A stretch of 64,000 bases of DNA. Source: DASSUW01 sp963730535 (GTDB lineage: Bacteria; Actinomycetota; Thermoleophilia; Solirubrobacterales; Solirubrobacteraceae). The notes under the pieces were generated by a model. That model saw only the letters and a list, made by a program, of their open reading frames with translations. It did not search any database and was not told the DNA's origin. Of this stretch, positions 24,842 to 32,490 are shown in pieces. Where the stretch lies: positions 744,001-808,000 of the forward strand of contig CAVSRU010000012.1 of assembly GCA_963730535.1 (NCBI GenBank). Direction: 5' to 3'. The position numbers and the translations under genes were made by a program. Each line of letters opens with the position of its first letter. The stretch's first letter is position 1.

Positions 24842-25866
24842 GGCGCCTGCTCCCGCTGCTGCTGCTCGCCGCGCTCGCCGGCTGCGGCGAGAAGTCCGAG
24901 CCGACCGGCTCCGGCTCCGGCCGCACCGAGCCGTTCACGGTCATGCTCGACTACTTCCCGAACGCCGACCACGCCGGGATCTACGCCGCGCAGGCGAGCG
25001 GGGAGTACGAGAAGGCCGGGCTCGACGTCAAGATCCAGCCGCCGCCCGACGCCGCGGCGCCGCTCAAGCTGCTCCAGGCCGGCCGCGTCGACCTCGCGAT
25101 CTCCTACGAGCCTGAGGTGCTGCTGGCGCGCGACAAGGGCGCCGAGCTCGTGTCGGTCGGCGCGCTCGTCCAGCGGCCGCTGACCAGCCTGATGTCGCTC
25201 GGCGACAAGGCGATCACGCGACCGGAGCAGCTCGCGGGCAAGCGCGTCGGGACGTCGGGCCTCAGCTACCAGTCCGCCTACCTGCGCACGATCCTCGAGC
25301 GGGCGGGCGTCGACCCGAGCTCGGTCAAGGAGACCAACGTCGGCTTCAAGCTCACCCAGGCGATGCTCTCCGGGCAGGTCGACGCCACGCTCGGCGCGTT
25401 CTGGAACTACGAGGGCGTCGACCTCGAGCGGCGCGGCCGCAAGCCGCAGATCCTGCGCATGGAGGACCTCGGCGTGCCGACCTACAACGAGCTGGTCTTC
25501 GTCGCGCGCGAGGAGGACCTCGACGTCGAGGGCGGCTCGCGCCTGCGCCGGTTCCTGCAGGCGACGGCGCGCGGCCATCAACAGCTCACCGAGCGGCCCA
25601 ACGCCGCGGTCGACGCGCTGCTGAAGGCGGACCCAGGCCTCGACCGCGGGCTCCAGCAGGCCGCCGTGCGCGCCACACTGCGGGCCTTCTTCCCAGCGGA
25701 CGACGAGCAGCCGTGGGGCTTCCAGGACCCCGCTGCGTGGGCCGCCTACGAGAGCTGGATGCGCGAGAACGACCTGATCACGCAGCCACCCGCCGACCGT
25801 CCACCGCTGACCAACGAGTTCCTGCCGGGCGAGGGCGTCGACCCGGGGACCTCGGGGCTGGAGTGA
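24838..25866 (+). CDS. thiY: Thiamine-precursor-binding lipoprotein (NMT1/THI5-like)
   Basis: A 342-residue lipoprotein: signal ending LAGC (Cys lipidated), then an NMT1/THI5-type fold beginning FTVMLDYFPNADHAGIYAAQ, with GEYEKAGLDVKI, LAISYEPEVLLARDKG, the hinge KRVGTSGLSYQSAYLRTIL and DATLGAFWNYEGVDL. Such proteins bind HMP or formylaminopyrimidine outside the membrane for ThiXYZ. Its final 89 bp overlap the convergent DNA glycosylase gene. Confidence 0.92.
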   Translation: MRRLLPLLLLAALAGCGEKSEPTGSGSGRTEPFTVMLDYFPNADHAGIYAAQASGEYEKAGLDVKIQPPPDAAAPLKLLQAGRVDLAISYEPEVLLARDKGAELVSVGALVQRPLTSLMSLGDKAITRPEQLAGKRVGTSGLSYQSAYLRTILERAGVDPSSVKETNVGFKLTQAMLSGQVDATLGAFWNYEGVDLERRGRKPQILRMEDLGVPTYNELVFVAREEDLDVEGGSRLRRFLQATARGHQQLTERPNAAVDALLKADPGLDRGLQQAAVRATLRAFFPADDEQPWGFQDPAAWAAYESWMRENDLITQPPADRPPLTNEFLPGEGVDPGTSGLE

Positions 25867-26725
25867 GTCCCGCGGCGGCCGCCGCCCGCAGGTACTCCCC
25901 GGCGAGGCCCTTCCACTCGCCGTAGGGGGCGAAGAAGCCGCGGACCTCGGCCTCGTCGGCGCGCGCCTTCGGGTGGCCGGTGGTCAGCCGCCCGACGATC
26001 TTCAGGAAGCCGAGGTCGCCGGCCGGCACGAGGTCGTAGCGCCCGTGCCCGTGGAGCGCGAGCATCTCGACCGTCCACGGGCCGATGTCGCGGATCGCGA
26101 GCAGCCGCCGGACGTCGTGGCCGGCGAGGTCGATGCGGCCCCGCGCAACGGCCTCGGCACACCGCCGCAGGGCCATGGCGCGCCGCGGCGCGAGGTCGAA
26201 CGCGCACAGCCGCGCCGGAGCCTCGCCGGCCAGCGCGGCAGGCGTCGTCGCGTCGCGCATCCGAGTGTCCGGGCAGCGGTAGCCGTAGACGGCGTTGAGC
26301 CGCCGCTGGATCGCCACCGCGCGCTCGAACTCGATCAGCTGCTCGGTGATGGCGGCGACGAGCGCCTCCCACGGCGAGGGCTTGCGGCGGACGCGTAGCG
26401 CCGGCCGCGAGCGCACGGCCTTGCCGATCACGGGATCGCTCGCGAAGCGCTCGTAGAACGGCCGCAGGTCATCGTCGACGCTGGTGGCGAACCGCATGCG
26501 GGCGATGCCCGCACGGGCTGCTTCGGCGCTGGACGCCCGGGCGGCGAACAGGACGCGGTCGGGCGCCGGCTGCACGATGCCGACGAGCACCGGCTCGCCG
26601 TCGACGCGCAGCAGCCGCTGGAGCGCCGCGCCGCGACGGCGGAGCAGCCCGTCGGCCGATCCGCCGCCGAGCCGGAACGGCCACGGAGGCCGCACCTCGA
26701 CCCGGACCTCGGCCGGCGGGCTCAA
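25778..26725 (-). CDS. DNA-3-methyladenine glycosylase II-like (AlkA, HhH-GPD)
   Basis: A 315-residue HhH-GPD glycosylase. Visible parts are an N-terminal AlkA-like beta domain, SPWEALVAAITEQLIEFERAVAIQ, the helix-hairpin-helix with LLAIRDIGPWTVEMLALHGHGRYDLVPAGDLG, and the catalytic Asp in that last stretch. It should excise alkylated purines. The start TTG 26725 overlaps the upstream stop (TTGA). The C-terminal tail of about 30 residues is Arg/Pro-rich and encoded opposite the end of thiY, so the gene may have been extended by loss of an earlier stop. Confidence 0.88.
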   Translation of the reverse strand: MSPPAEVRVEVRPPWPFRLGGGSADGLLRRRGAALQRLLRVDGEPVLVGIVQPAPDRVLFAARASSAEAARAGIARMRFATSVDDDLRPFYERFASDPVIGKAVRSRPALRVRRKPSPWEALVAAITEQLIEFERAVAIQRRLNAVYGYRCPDTRMRDATTPAALAGEAPARLCAFDLAPRRAMALRRCAEAVARGRIDLAGHDVRRLLAIRDIGPWTVEMLALHGHGRYDLVPAGDLGFLKIVGRLTTGHPKARADEAEVRGFFAPYGEWKGLAGEYLRAAAAAGLTPAPRSPGRRPRPAGTRWSAVDGRRVAA

Positions 26726-27000
26726 TCCCGTCGCAGCAGGTGGACGTCGACCAGGAACGAGTTCGAGCTCACGATCTGGCCGAGCGCGCCGGCCTTGCGG
26801 CGCCGGCGCGGGAGGCGCGAGCGCCGGCGCGAGACGACCGCCACGGTCGCCGCCCCGGCCACGAAGCCGGTGGCGGCCAGCGCCGCCGCCTGGCGGGCCG
26901 GCACGGTCGCGCGGCTCGGCTCGATCACCCGGGCCTCCGCGATCACGGGCAGCCCGTCGACGATCTCGCCTTCGTCTTCGTCAGACTCGTTCACGGGCAC
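26722..27000 (-). CDS. Small membrane protein, unknown function
   Basis: A 92-residue product starting at GTG 27000 (or GTG 26994). It has an acidic N-terminus (NESDEDEGEIVDGLPV), one hydrophobic segment (AAALAATGFVAGAATVAVVS), a very basic stretch of Arg/Lys, and a conserved-looking end IVSSNSFLVDVHLLRRD. The basic patch after the helix suggests an N-out/C-in topology. Overlaps alkA by 4 nt. No family recognised. Confidence 0.65.
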   Translation of the reverse strand: MPVNESDEDEGEIVDGLPVIAEARVIEPSRATVPARQAAALAATGFVAGAATVAVVSRRRSRLPRRRRKAGALGQIVSSNSFLVDVHLLRRD

Positions 27001-27031
27001 GACAGCATGAACCAGCGCGCGGACGAGTGCG

Positions 27032-27640
27032 TCAACGCCGCTCGGCGTAGGTCCGGAAAACGACGTCCCAGTACGGCGCGCTGATGCCGAAGCCCTTCTC
27101 TTCGTCCTGGAAGTGGTGCCGCATGTGGAGCTCCCGCATGCGCTTGCCGAGCCGGGACTTCGGGACGTGGTGATGCATCGCGTAGTGCATCTCGTCGTAG
27201 ATCAGGTAGCCGATCAGGAAGCCGGCGGCGATGGCCGGAGCGTGCACCGAGCCGGCGATCAGGAACATCGCCCCGATCACGACGATGGCGAGCGGGATGC
27301 TGGCGGCGGGCGGCATCACCAGCCGCATCGGGTCGTTCGGGTGGTCGTGGTGGACGCCGTGGATCATCCAGTGCAGGCGCGCGCCGATGCCCCTCTCGGG
27401 CTCGAAGTGGAACACGATCCGGTGCAGCCAGTACTCGAACAGCGTCCACGCGGCGTAGCCGATGAGCAGGAGGCCGGCGGTGTCCCACCACCCGTCGCGC
27501 GTGGCGGCGAGCACGAGCATCACGCCGATGACCGGCGTGTAGATGAGCACGGGCACGACGGGGTGCACGCGGGTGAAGCGGTCCAGGAACCGCGACTGGA
27601 ACATCGGCGGGGAGGCCTTCAGCTGATCCGAGCGCTGCAT
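27032..27640 (-). CDS. Fatty-acid hydroxylase / sterol-desaturase-family di-iron membrane enzyme
   Basis: From ATG 27640 the protein is 202 aa, with four hydrophobic segments and the clustered histidines of the FA-hydroxylase superfamily: HRIVFH, HWMIHGVHHDHP, HYAMHHH and HMRHHF. These bind two irons. FA2H-type members place a 2-hydroxyl on the fatty acyl chain of ceramide, which fits the neighbouring GNAT and serine-palmitoyltransferase-like genes. The 24 codons upstream of ATG 27640 are rejected because TACCGT lies 6 nt before that ATG and the GNAT stop lies just beyond. A TTAGG-type palindrome covers the -35 region. Confidence 0.85.
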   Translation of the reverse strand: MQRSDQLKASPPMFQSRFLDRFTRVHPVVPVLIYTPVIGVMLVLAATRDGWWDTAGLLLIGYAAWTLFEYWLHRIVFHFEPERGIGARLHWMIHGVHHDHPNDPMRLVMPPAASIPLAIVVIGAMFLIAGSVHAPAIAAGFLIGYLIYDEMHYAMHHHVPKSRLGKRMRELHMRHHFQDEEKGFGISAPYWDVVFRTYAERR

Positions 27641-27656
27641 AGTCCAACGGTACCTG

Positions 27657-27670
27657 TTAGGCAGACCTAA
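27657..27670. promoter_or_regulatory. Candidate metal-repressor operator, TTAGG-N4-CCTAA
   Basis: TTAGGCAGACCTAA is an inverted repeat with 5-bp arms. It lies 4 nt upstream of the TACCGT box for the hydroxylase gene, so a bound protein would cover the -35 region. The arms match the outer ends of DtxR/IdeR boxes, but the spacing is shorter (4 rather than 9). Iron control of a di-iron enzyme would make sense; this is inference. Confidence 0.35.
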
Positions 27671-28790
27671 TTGGAAGTTCGTAGACCCGGAACCGCCGCA
27701 CCACGCGCCCACCCATCGCCTCCATCGCGCGGTTCATGTTGCGGTTGGTCTCGAGGATCCAGCCCATCTCGCCCCACTTCTGTGGCGTCACGGTCGCCAT
27801 GTCGAAATGCTCGACGTACATCGCGGCCGCCACGCCCGTGTGCTGGTAGGAGGGCTTGACGCCGAGGAAGCCCACCCGCACGCGGTCCATGATCCGGTGG
27901 CGCCGCAGGAAGTGCCACCAGCCGAACGGCAGGATCCGGCCGTTCATGCGCTTGAGCACCTGGTTGATGTCCGGCACCGTGATGGCGACCGCGACGGTCT
28001 CGCCCTCGGCCGTCTCGGCCACCATGAACCAGTGCGGGTCGAAGACGAGCTGCATCTCCTGTGCGTACTGGTCGAGGTCGGCCTTGCCGTAGGGCGCGAA
28101 GCCCCAGTTCTCGCTCCAGGCCGAGTTGTAGACCTCGGCGAAGCGGTCGAGGTCGCGCCGCAGACTGCGGCGCGACATCTTGCGCACGCGGATCCCGTGG
28201 CGCGGGCCGACGTCCTCGGCGAGCTTGAAGATGACCGGCAGGATCTTCGAGCGGTCCGAGATGTGCAGCTCCCACATCAGCAGGTCGACTGCCTTCTCGA
28301 GCCCGGCCTCCTCGCAGCGGGCGGCGTAGTACGGCGGGTGCCACGGCTGCTTGATCATCGGCTCGCGCTCGAAGCCCTCGATCAGCACGCCGGACTCGTC
28401 GTTGATCGTGAAGTCCATCGGCCCGATCATGTGGTCGCGCCCACGCGAGCGCAGCCACTGCTCGGCGGCGGCCAGCAGCGCGGGCAGCACCTCGGGGTCG
28501 TCGACCATCTCGAGGAAGCCGAACATCCCCCAGCGGTTGCCGTGGTAGGCGTTGAAGGCGTCGTCGTACTGGGCGCTGATGCGGCCCACCACCTCGCCGT
28601 CGCGCTCGGCCAGGAACAGCTCGGCGTCGCCGTGGCGGAAGAACGCGTTCAGGCGCCGGGAGAGGAACAGGCGGCGCTCCAGGCGCAGCGGAGGCACCCA
28701 GACCGGCGAGTTAGAGTGCAGCCGGTACGGGAGGGCGATGAACTCCCGCAGGTCCCGCTGCCCTCGGACGGGACGCACGTCAAGCGACAC
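27657..28790 (-). CDS. GNAT-fold acyltransferase, candidate bacterial ceramide synthase
   Basis: A 377-residue protein beginning at GTG 28790 (SLDVRPVRGQRDLREFIALPYRL). It has two GNAT-like halves: LFLAERDGEVVGRISAQYDD, the conserved GPMDFTINDESGVLIEGF and LMWELHISDR, then VAVAITVPDINQVLKRMNGR and GVKPSYQHTGVAAAMYVEHF, a CoA-binding type Q/R-x-x-G-x-A loop. This long double-GNAT family contains the Caulobacter ceramide synthase as I understand it. Here it is head-to-head with a serine-palmitoyltransferase-like gene and followed by a fatty-acid hydroxylase, which supports N-acylation of a sphingoid base. Family identity is firm; the ceramide assignment is inference. Confidence 0.75.
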   Translation of the reverse strand: MSLDVRPVRGQRDLREFIALPYRLHSNSPVWVPPLRLERRLFLSRRLNAFFRHGDAELFLAERDGEVVGRISAQYDDAFNAYHGNRWGMFGFLEMVDDPEVLPALLAAAEQWLRSRGRDHMIGPMDFTINDESGVLIEGFEREPMIKQPWHPPYYAARCEEAGLEKAVDLLMWELHISDRSKILPVIFKLAEDVGPRHGIRVRKMSRRSLRRDLDRFAEVYNSAWSENWGFAPYGKADLDQYAQEMQLVFDPHWFMVAETAEGETVAVAITVPDINQVLKRMNGRILPFGWWHFLRRHRIMDRVRVGFLGVKPSYQHTGVAAAMYVEHFDMATVTPQKWGEMGWILETNRNMNRAMEAMGGRVVRRFRVYELPIRSA

Positions 28791-28805
28791 GAGAGCGCAC
28801 CCTAT

Positions 28806-30059
28806 ATGCCGACCGCCATCGACATCTTCGCCAAGGTCCGCGGCCACGAGCGGGCCGAGCAGCTGCGCGCGGCGCGCGAGGCGGACGTGCTCCCGTACTT
28901 CCGCCGCCTCGAGTCGCCGGCGGCGCCTGTGGTGGAGATGGAGGGCGCCGAGCGAATCATGCTCGGGTCCAACAACTACCTCGGGCTGACGAGCGACGAG
29001 CGGGTCCTCGCCGCCGCCCACGACGCGCTCGACCGCTACGGCACCGGCCTCACGGGGTCGCGGCTGCTGAACGGGACGATCGACCTGCACCTCGAGCTCG
29101 AGCGCGAGCTGGCCGAGTGGATGGGCACCGAGGACGCGCTCACGTTCTCGACGGGCCACCAGGCCAACCTGGGAGCGCTCGGCACGCTGCTGGCACCCGG
29201 CGACACCGTGATCGCCGACTCCGCCGACCACGCGTCGATCCTCGACGGCTGCATGCTGTCGCGCGCCAAGCTGCGCCCGTTCCGCCACGGCCGCCTCGAC
29301 AAGCTCGAGAAGATGCTCGAGCGGGCCGGCGACGACGGCGGCGGCGTGCTCGTGGTGATCGACGGCGTGTTCTCGATGGAGGGCGACATCGCCGACCTGC
29401 CGCGGATCGTCGAGCTGTGCCGGGCGCACGGTGCGCGGCTGATGGTCGACGAGGCGCACGCCGCCGGGGTGCTCGGGGCGCGCGGCGCGGGCGCCAGCGA
29501 GCTGCTCGGCGTGGAGGCCGACGTCGACCTGCGGATGGGCACGTTCTCCAAGTCGCTGGCCAGCTGCGGCGGGTTCCTCGCCGGCTCGCGCGAGGTGATC
29601 GACTTCCTGCGCATCAGCGCGCGGGCGTTCCTCTTCACCGCCGCCGCCGTGCCGGCGAGCGTGGGCGCCGCCCTGGCGGCGCTGCGGATCATCCGCTCCG
29701 ACGAGGGGCCGCCGCTGTTCGCCCGCGTCCTCGAGAACGCCGCCTATTTGCGCTCGGGCCTGCGCGACCTCGGCCTCCAGGTGCTCGACGACGGCTCCGG
29801 GCACGTGACGCCGATCGTGCCCGTCGTGGTCGGCGACGACTGGAAGGCCGTGCTGCTCTGGCGGGCGCTCTACGACGCCGGCGTGTACGTCAACGTCGCG
29901 CTGCACCCGGCCGTCCCGCCGGCCGGCGCGCTGCTGCGCACGAGCGTGATGGCGACGCACGACCACGCAACTCTGGACCGCGCGCTGGAGGCGTTCGCGG
30001 CGGTCAAGAGCGCCTTCGAGGCGGAGCACGGTCCGCTTCCCGCCGGGCACCGCACATAG
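28806..30059 (+). CDS. spt: Alpha-oxoamine synthase, serine palmitoyltransferase-like
   Basis: A 417-residue PLP enzyme. Motifs include LGSNNYLGLTSD, YGTGLTGSRLLNGTIDLHLE, SADHASILDG, the PLP Asp in MVDEAHAAGVLG, and the PLP Lys in MGTFSKSLASCGGFLAGS. The GTFSKS-type motif and GSR-NGT signature favour serine palmitoyltransferase over BioF or KBL (which read TLGKA-like), and no biotin genes are nearby. It would condense serine with acyl-CoA to 3-ketosphinganine. Only 15 bp separate its ATG from the GTG of the divergent GNAT gene. A ceramide/ketosphinganine reductase is not visible in the window. Confidence 0.82.
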   Translation: MPTAIDIFAKVRGHERAEQLRAAREADVLPYFRRLESPAAPVVEMEGAERIMLGSNNYLGLTSDERVLAAAHDALDRYGTGLTGSRLLNGTIDLHLELERELAEWMGTEDALTFSTGHQANLGALGTLLAPGDTVIADSADHASILDGCMLSRAKLRPFRHGRLDKLEKMLERAGDDGGGVLVVIDGVFSMEGDIADLPRIVELCRAHGARLMVDEAHAAGVLGARGAGASELLGVEADVDLRMGTFSKSLASCGGFLAGSREVIDFLRISARAFLFTAAAVPASVGAALAALRIIRSDEGPPLFARVLENAAYLRSGLRDLGLQVLDDGSGHVTPIVPVVVGDDWKAVLLWRALYDAGVYVNVALHPAVPPAGALLRTSVMATHDHATLDRALEAFAAVKSAFEAEHGPLPAGHRT

Positions 30060-30139
30060 CACATTTTCGGCTCTAACGCGCGGTTCATCGTCTTTTTACA
30101 AATCGGGCGCTTCTTGCGGGGAATCCGCATGTGGAGCAG

Positions 30140-30168
30140 TTGAACATCGACCGACCGTTTCCTAGCCT
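30140..30168 (+). promoter_or_regulatory. Sigma-70-like promoter for the mIHF-like gene
   Basis: TTGAAC (30140-30145), 17-nt spacer, TAGCCT (30163-30168). Both hexamers are close to consensus with optimal spacing. The start codon is 145 nt further on, so this message has a long leader (unlike most genes here), with space for post-transcriptional control. Nothing else is recognised in the 254-nt gap from 30060. Confidence 0.6.
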
Positions 30169-30313
30169 GCGGCCTCGGCCGAGAGCGAGGTGCTTCGGGG
30201 AGACGCGAGCGGCACGCCCCGCACGTCCGTGTCACGTCGCTCCGGCCGAGCATTTGATGTCAATTTCGAGAGGGGACGCGCCACGAAGGCGTTCGTCGCC
30301 GCGGGGAGGTTCC

Positions 30314-30661
30314 ATGGACGCAACTGCGACAGCTCCTGCCGCGCAGCACCTGCGGGCGCTTGCGCAGGCCAACCGGGTTCGGCTCGCTCGAGCCGAGCTC
30401 AAGCGGCAGGTGTCGGAGGGAGAGACCACAGTGGCGGAGGTGGTGCTCGAGCGCCCGTGGGAGGCGGAGAGCATGTACATCGGCGATCTGCTCATGAGCC
30501 AGCACCGGTGGGGGCATACGCGGTGCCGGCGATTCCTCGCCGCTATCCCGATGTCGGAGACGAAGACGATCGGCTCGATGACCGATCGCCAGCGGCGGCA
30601 GCTCGCCGGGCTGCTCGAGGGGGACTCCTCCGCGGTCGAAGAGCTGTCCTGGGTGCGGTAG
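30314..30661 (+). CDS. Actinobacterial integration host factor-like DNA-binding protein (mIHF)
   Basis: A 115-residue protein with the mIHF layout: N-terminal helix ANRVRLARAELKRQVSEGETTVAEVVLE, then a helix-two-turn-helix region (YIGDLLMSQHRWGHTRCRRFLAAI, IGSMTDRQRRQLAGLL) that binds DNA. It lacks the typical second VGK loop (GVGKVRA in mycobacteria reads RWGHTRC here), so it may be a divergent paralogue. A strong Shine-Dalgarno (GGGGAGG, 30303-30309) fixes ATG 30314. Confidence 0.85.
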   Translation: MDATATAPAAQHLRALAQANRVRLARAELKRQVSEGETTVAEVVLERPWEAESMYIGDLLMSQHRWGHTRCRRFLAAIPMSETKTIGSMTDRQRRQLAGLLEGDSSAVEELSWVR

Positions 30662-30682
30662 TCCTTGCTGGGGGCGAGGCCG

Positions 30683-31114
30683 CTATGCGGCCTCGCCGCC
30701 GGTGTCGGGGAACCCCGGCCCGCGCGTGGCGATCTCGAGGATGTGGCCGTCGGGATCGCGCAGGTAGATCGAGCGGAACGAGCCGCGGTCGAACACGTCG
30801 GTGCACTCGACGCCGTGGCTGCGCAGGTAGTCGCGCCACGCCTCCTGCTCCTCGACGGATTCCACGATCAGCGCGAAGTGATGGGTCGAGCCCGTCCCCA
30901 CACTGCCCTTCGGCAGCTCCGGGTACTCCATGAAGCTCAGCAGCGTCCCGGCGGCCCCGTTCAGCGCTCCGAACCACACGTGGCGCGTGGAGGGGTCGTC
31001 GTCGGAGGGGCCGTCGTGGACGATCGGCAGGCCGAGCAGGTCGCGGTAGAACGCGATCGTGCGCTCGAGGTCCGCCGAGATGACGGTCAGGTGGTGCAGC
31101 CCCCGGAGCTGCAT
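30683..31114 (-). CDS. VOC/glyoxalase-family protein
   Basis: A 143-residue vicinal-oxygen-chelate protein with two beta-alpha-beta-beta-beta modules: LRGLHHLTVISADLERTIAF (metal His), STHHFALIVESVEE (second metal His) and the C-terminal IYLRDPDGHILEIAT with the metal Glu. It could be a glyoxalase, dioxygenase or resistance protein; substrate unknown. ATG 31114 with AAAGG upstream is preferred over GTG 31132. Confidence 0.88.
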   Translation of the reverse strand: MQLRGLHHLTVISADLERTIAFYRDLLGLPIVHDGPSDDDPSTRHVWFGALNGAAGTLLSFMEYPELPKGSVGTGSTHHFALIVESVEEQEAWRDYLRSHGVECTDVFDRGSFRSIYLRDPDGHILEIATRGPGFPDTGGEAA

Positions 31115-31146
31115 GCGCCTTTGCTCGGACACGGCGGGGAGCGTAC

Positions 31147-31503
31147 TCAGCCTGCGCGGCGGTAGGCGCGCGCGAGCAGCCAGAGCGCGACGGGGAAGGC
31201 GACGACGGCTCCGGCGACCACGGCCGGCCACGGCGCTCCCACGAAGTACAGGACCGCCGCGAGGCCGACCGCTGGGATGCCGGCGAGCACGGCGGTATGC
31301 GAGCGAAAGCCCGCGAAGTGCTCGCGCAGCGCGGTGTCGAGGCCGCCCAGCGAGCCGAGCAGCATCCCGCAGATGAGCATCGCGCGGCCGCGGTCCGTCC
31401 CGTAGTCGAGCAGCCCCAGGATCAGCAGCACGATGCCGGCGAGCACGGCGAGCTCGACGAGCGGGAACGGGTGCCAGGGCGCCTTGGGGCGCTCGTCGGT
31501 CAA
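31147..31503 (-). CDS. Small integral membrane protein
   Basis: TTG 31503 lies 5 nt after the upstream stop, giving 118 aa with four hydrophobic segments (ELAVLAGIVLLILGLLDYGT, AMLICGMLLGSLGGLDTAL, VLAGIPAVGLAAVLYFVG, VVAGAVVAFPVALWLLARAY). No motif identifies a function. It probably forms an operon with the coiled-coil gene upstream and the VOC gene downstream. Confidence 0.65.
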   Translation of the reverse strand: MTDERPKAPWHPFPLVELAVLAGIVLLILGLLDYGTDRGRAMLICGMLLGSLGGLDTALREHFAGFRSHTAVLAGIPAVGLAAVLYFVGAPWPAVVAGAVVAFPVALWLLARAYRRAG

Positions 31504-31508
31504 GCGCG

Positions 31509-31961
31509 TTACGGGCAGCCGGAGGAGATCTTGACCTGCCACCAGCCCATCAGCATGCCGACGATGCCGGCGCGCGGACGGACGTGGTACGCCCCGCAGC
31601 CGGGGAGCCCGAGGTCGGCGTTCGTGAGCTTGCGCCAGCGGTGGGCGGGTGGGTCGGCGAGCATTCGCTCGAGCTCGCGCTGGGCGTCCGCCTGGCGGGC
31701 CTGCTGGGCCGCCGCGACGGCCTCGAGGTCGCCGGCGCGGGCGGCGAGGTCGTCGCGGACGCGCTCGAGCTCGCCGAGGGAGAGAAGCCGCGGACCGCGG
31801 AGTCTCGGGGCGGGCGGCCCGGGCTCCAGGCGCGGGAAGGCGGCCGTGACGATCGCGGCGTGCTCGCGCTCGAGCCGTGCGATCTGCTCGCGGAGCGTGC
31901 GCCGGGCGGCGCGCTCGTCGGGCCTCGTCGAGGCGGTGCGGATCTGGTCCGTGGTCACCAT
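31509..31961 (-). CDS. Coiled-coil protein, unknown function
   Basis: A 150-residue protein: two helical heptad regions (residues about 13-40 and 65-105, many Ala/Arg/Glu), then a Pro/Trp-containing C-terminus ending YHVRPRAGIVGMLMGWWQVKISSGCP. The last segment looks like a conserved tail, with Cys at two positions (GLPGCGAY and SSGCP). No domain recognised. Confidence 0.6.
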   Translation of the reverse strand: MVTTDQIRTASTRPDERAARRTLREQIARLEREHAAIVTAAFPRLEPGPPAPRLRGPRLLSLGELERVRDDLAARAGDLEAVAAAQQARQADAQRELERMLADPPAHRWRKLTNADLGLPGCGAYHVRPRAGIVGMLMGWWQVKISSGCP

Positions 31962-32016
31962 GGCTCGGCCGAAGGCAGCGTACCACCGGCTTCCGGGGCC
32001 CTATCCTCGCTCATTC

Positions 32017-32490
32017 ATGGCCCGTAACGACCCCACGGACACCGGCGGCCTGTTCATCGGCCGCCGGCCGGGCACCGGGCCGCTCAAGTACCGCGGGGCG
32101 CCGGAGCGGGGCGGGCCGCGGCGCCAGCGGACGGACGCCGGGCTGGCCGCCGCGGTGCTCGCGCTGGAGGTGGTGCTCTGCCTGACGCTGTGGGGGCCGC
32201 AGCCGGTCGCGTGGCTGTGGGTCGGCTCGCAGGTCGACTACCTCACGGGCTCCGTGAGCCTCGGGATCGCGGCCGCGTTCGCGGGCATGATCGGCACCTT
32301 GATGGTCACGCTGGCGCTCTGCGCGCGCCTCGACCGCGCGTGGCGGATCCTGCGCCGCGCCGCCGGGCACGAGCAGCGCGAGGGGATGCTCGTCCGCATC
32401 TTCGCGGTCACGGCGGTGATCGTCGGGCTCGCCTTCCTCGTGTGGTTCGTCGTGCTCGAGGGGCCGGCCCCCACCATGGCGCCGCGGTGA
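32017..32490 (+). CDS. Membrane protein, unknown function
   Basis: A 157-residue protein with a basic N-terminus (FIGRRPGTGPLKYRG) and three hydrophobic helices (AAAVLALEVVLCLTLWG, SLGIAAAFAGMIGTLMVTLAL, FAVTAVIVGLAFLVWFVVL). TATCCT lies 9 nt before ATG 32017. It overlaps the aminotransferase gene by 4 nt (GTGA). Confidence 0.65.
   Translation: MARNDPTDTGGLFIGRRPGTGPLKYRGAPERGGPRRQRTDAGLAAAVLALEVVLCLTLWGPQPVAWLWVGSQVDYLTGSVSLGIAAAFAGMIGTLMVTLALCARLDRAWRILRRAAGHEQREGMLVRIFAVTAVIVGLAFLVWFVVLEGPAPTMAPR

Noticed and set aside
27024..27048. GCGTCAACGCCGCTCGGCGTAGG as another copy of the element end
   Set aside because: The match to the element end needs gaps, lies within the hydroxylase coding sequence and has no second end nearby.
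27807..28805. Plus-strand N-terminal extension of the SPT-like gene
   Set aside because: It is antisense to the GNAT gene, which has clear family motifs; SPT family alignment starts at ATG 28806.
30060..30313. Small RNA or riboswitch in the long leader before the mIHF gene
   Set aside because: A promoter is visible, but I found no conserved riboswitch motifs or stable, clearly conserved hairpin by eye.
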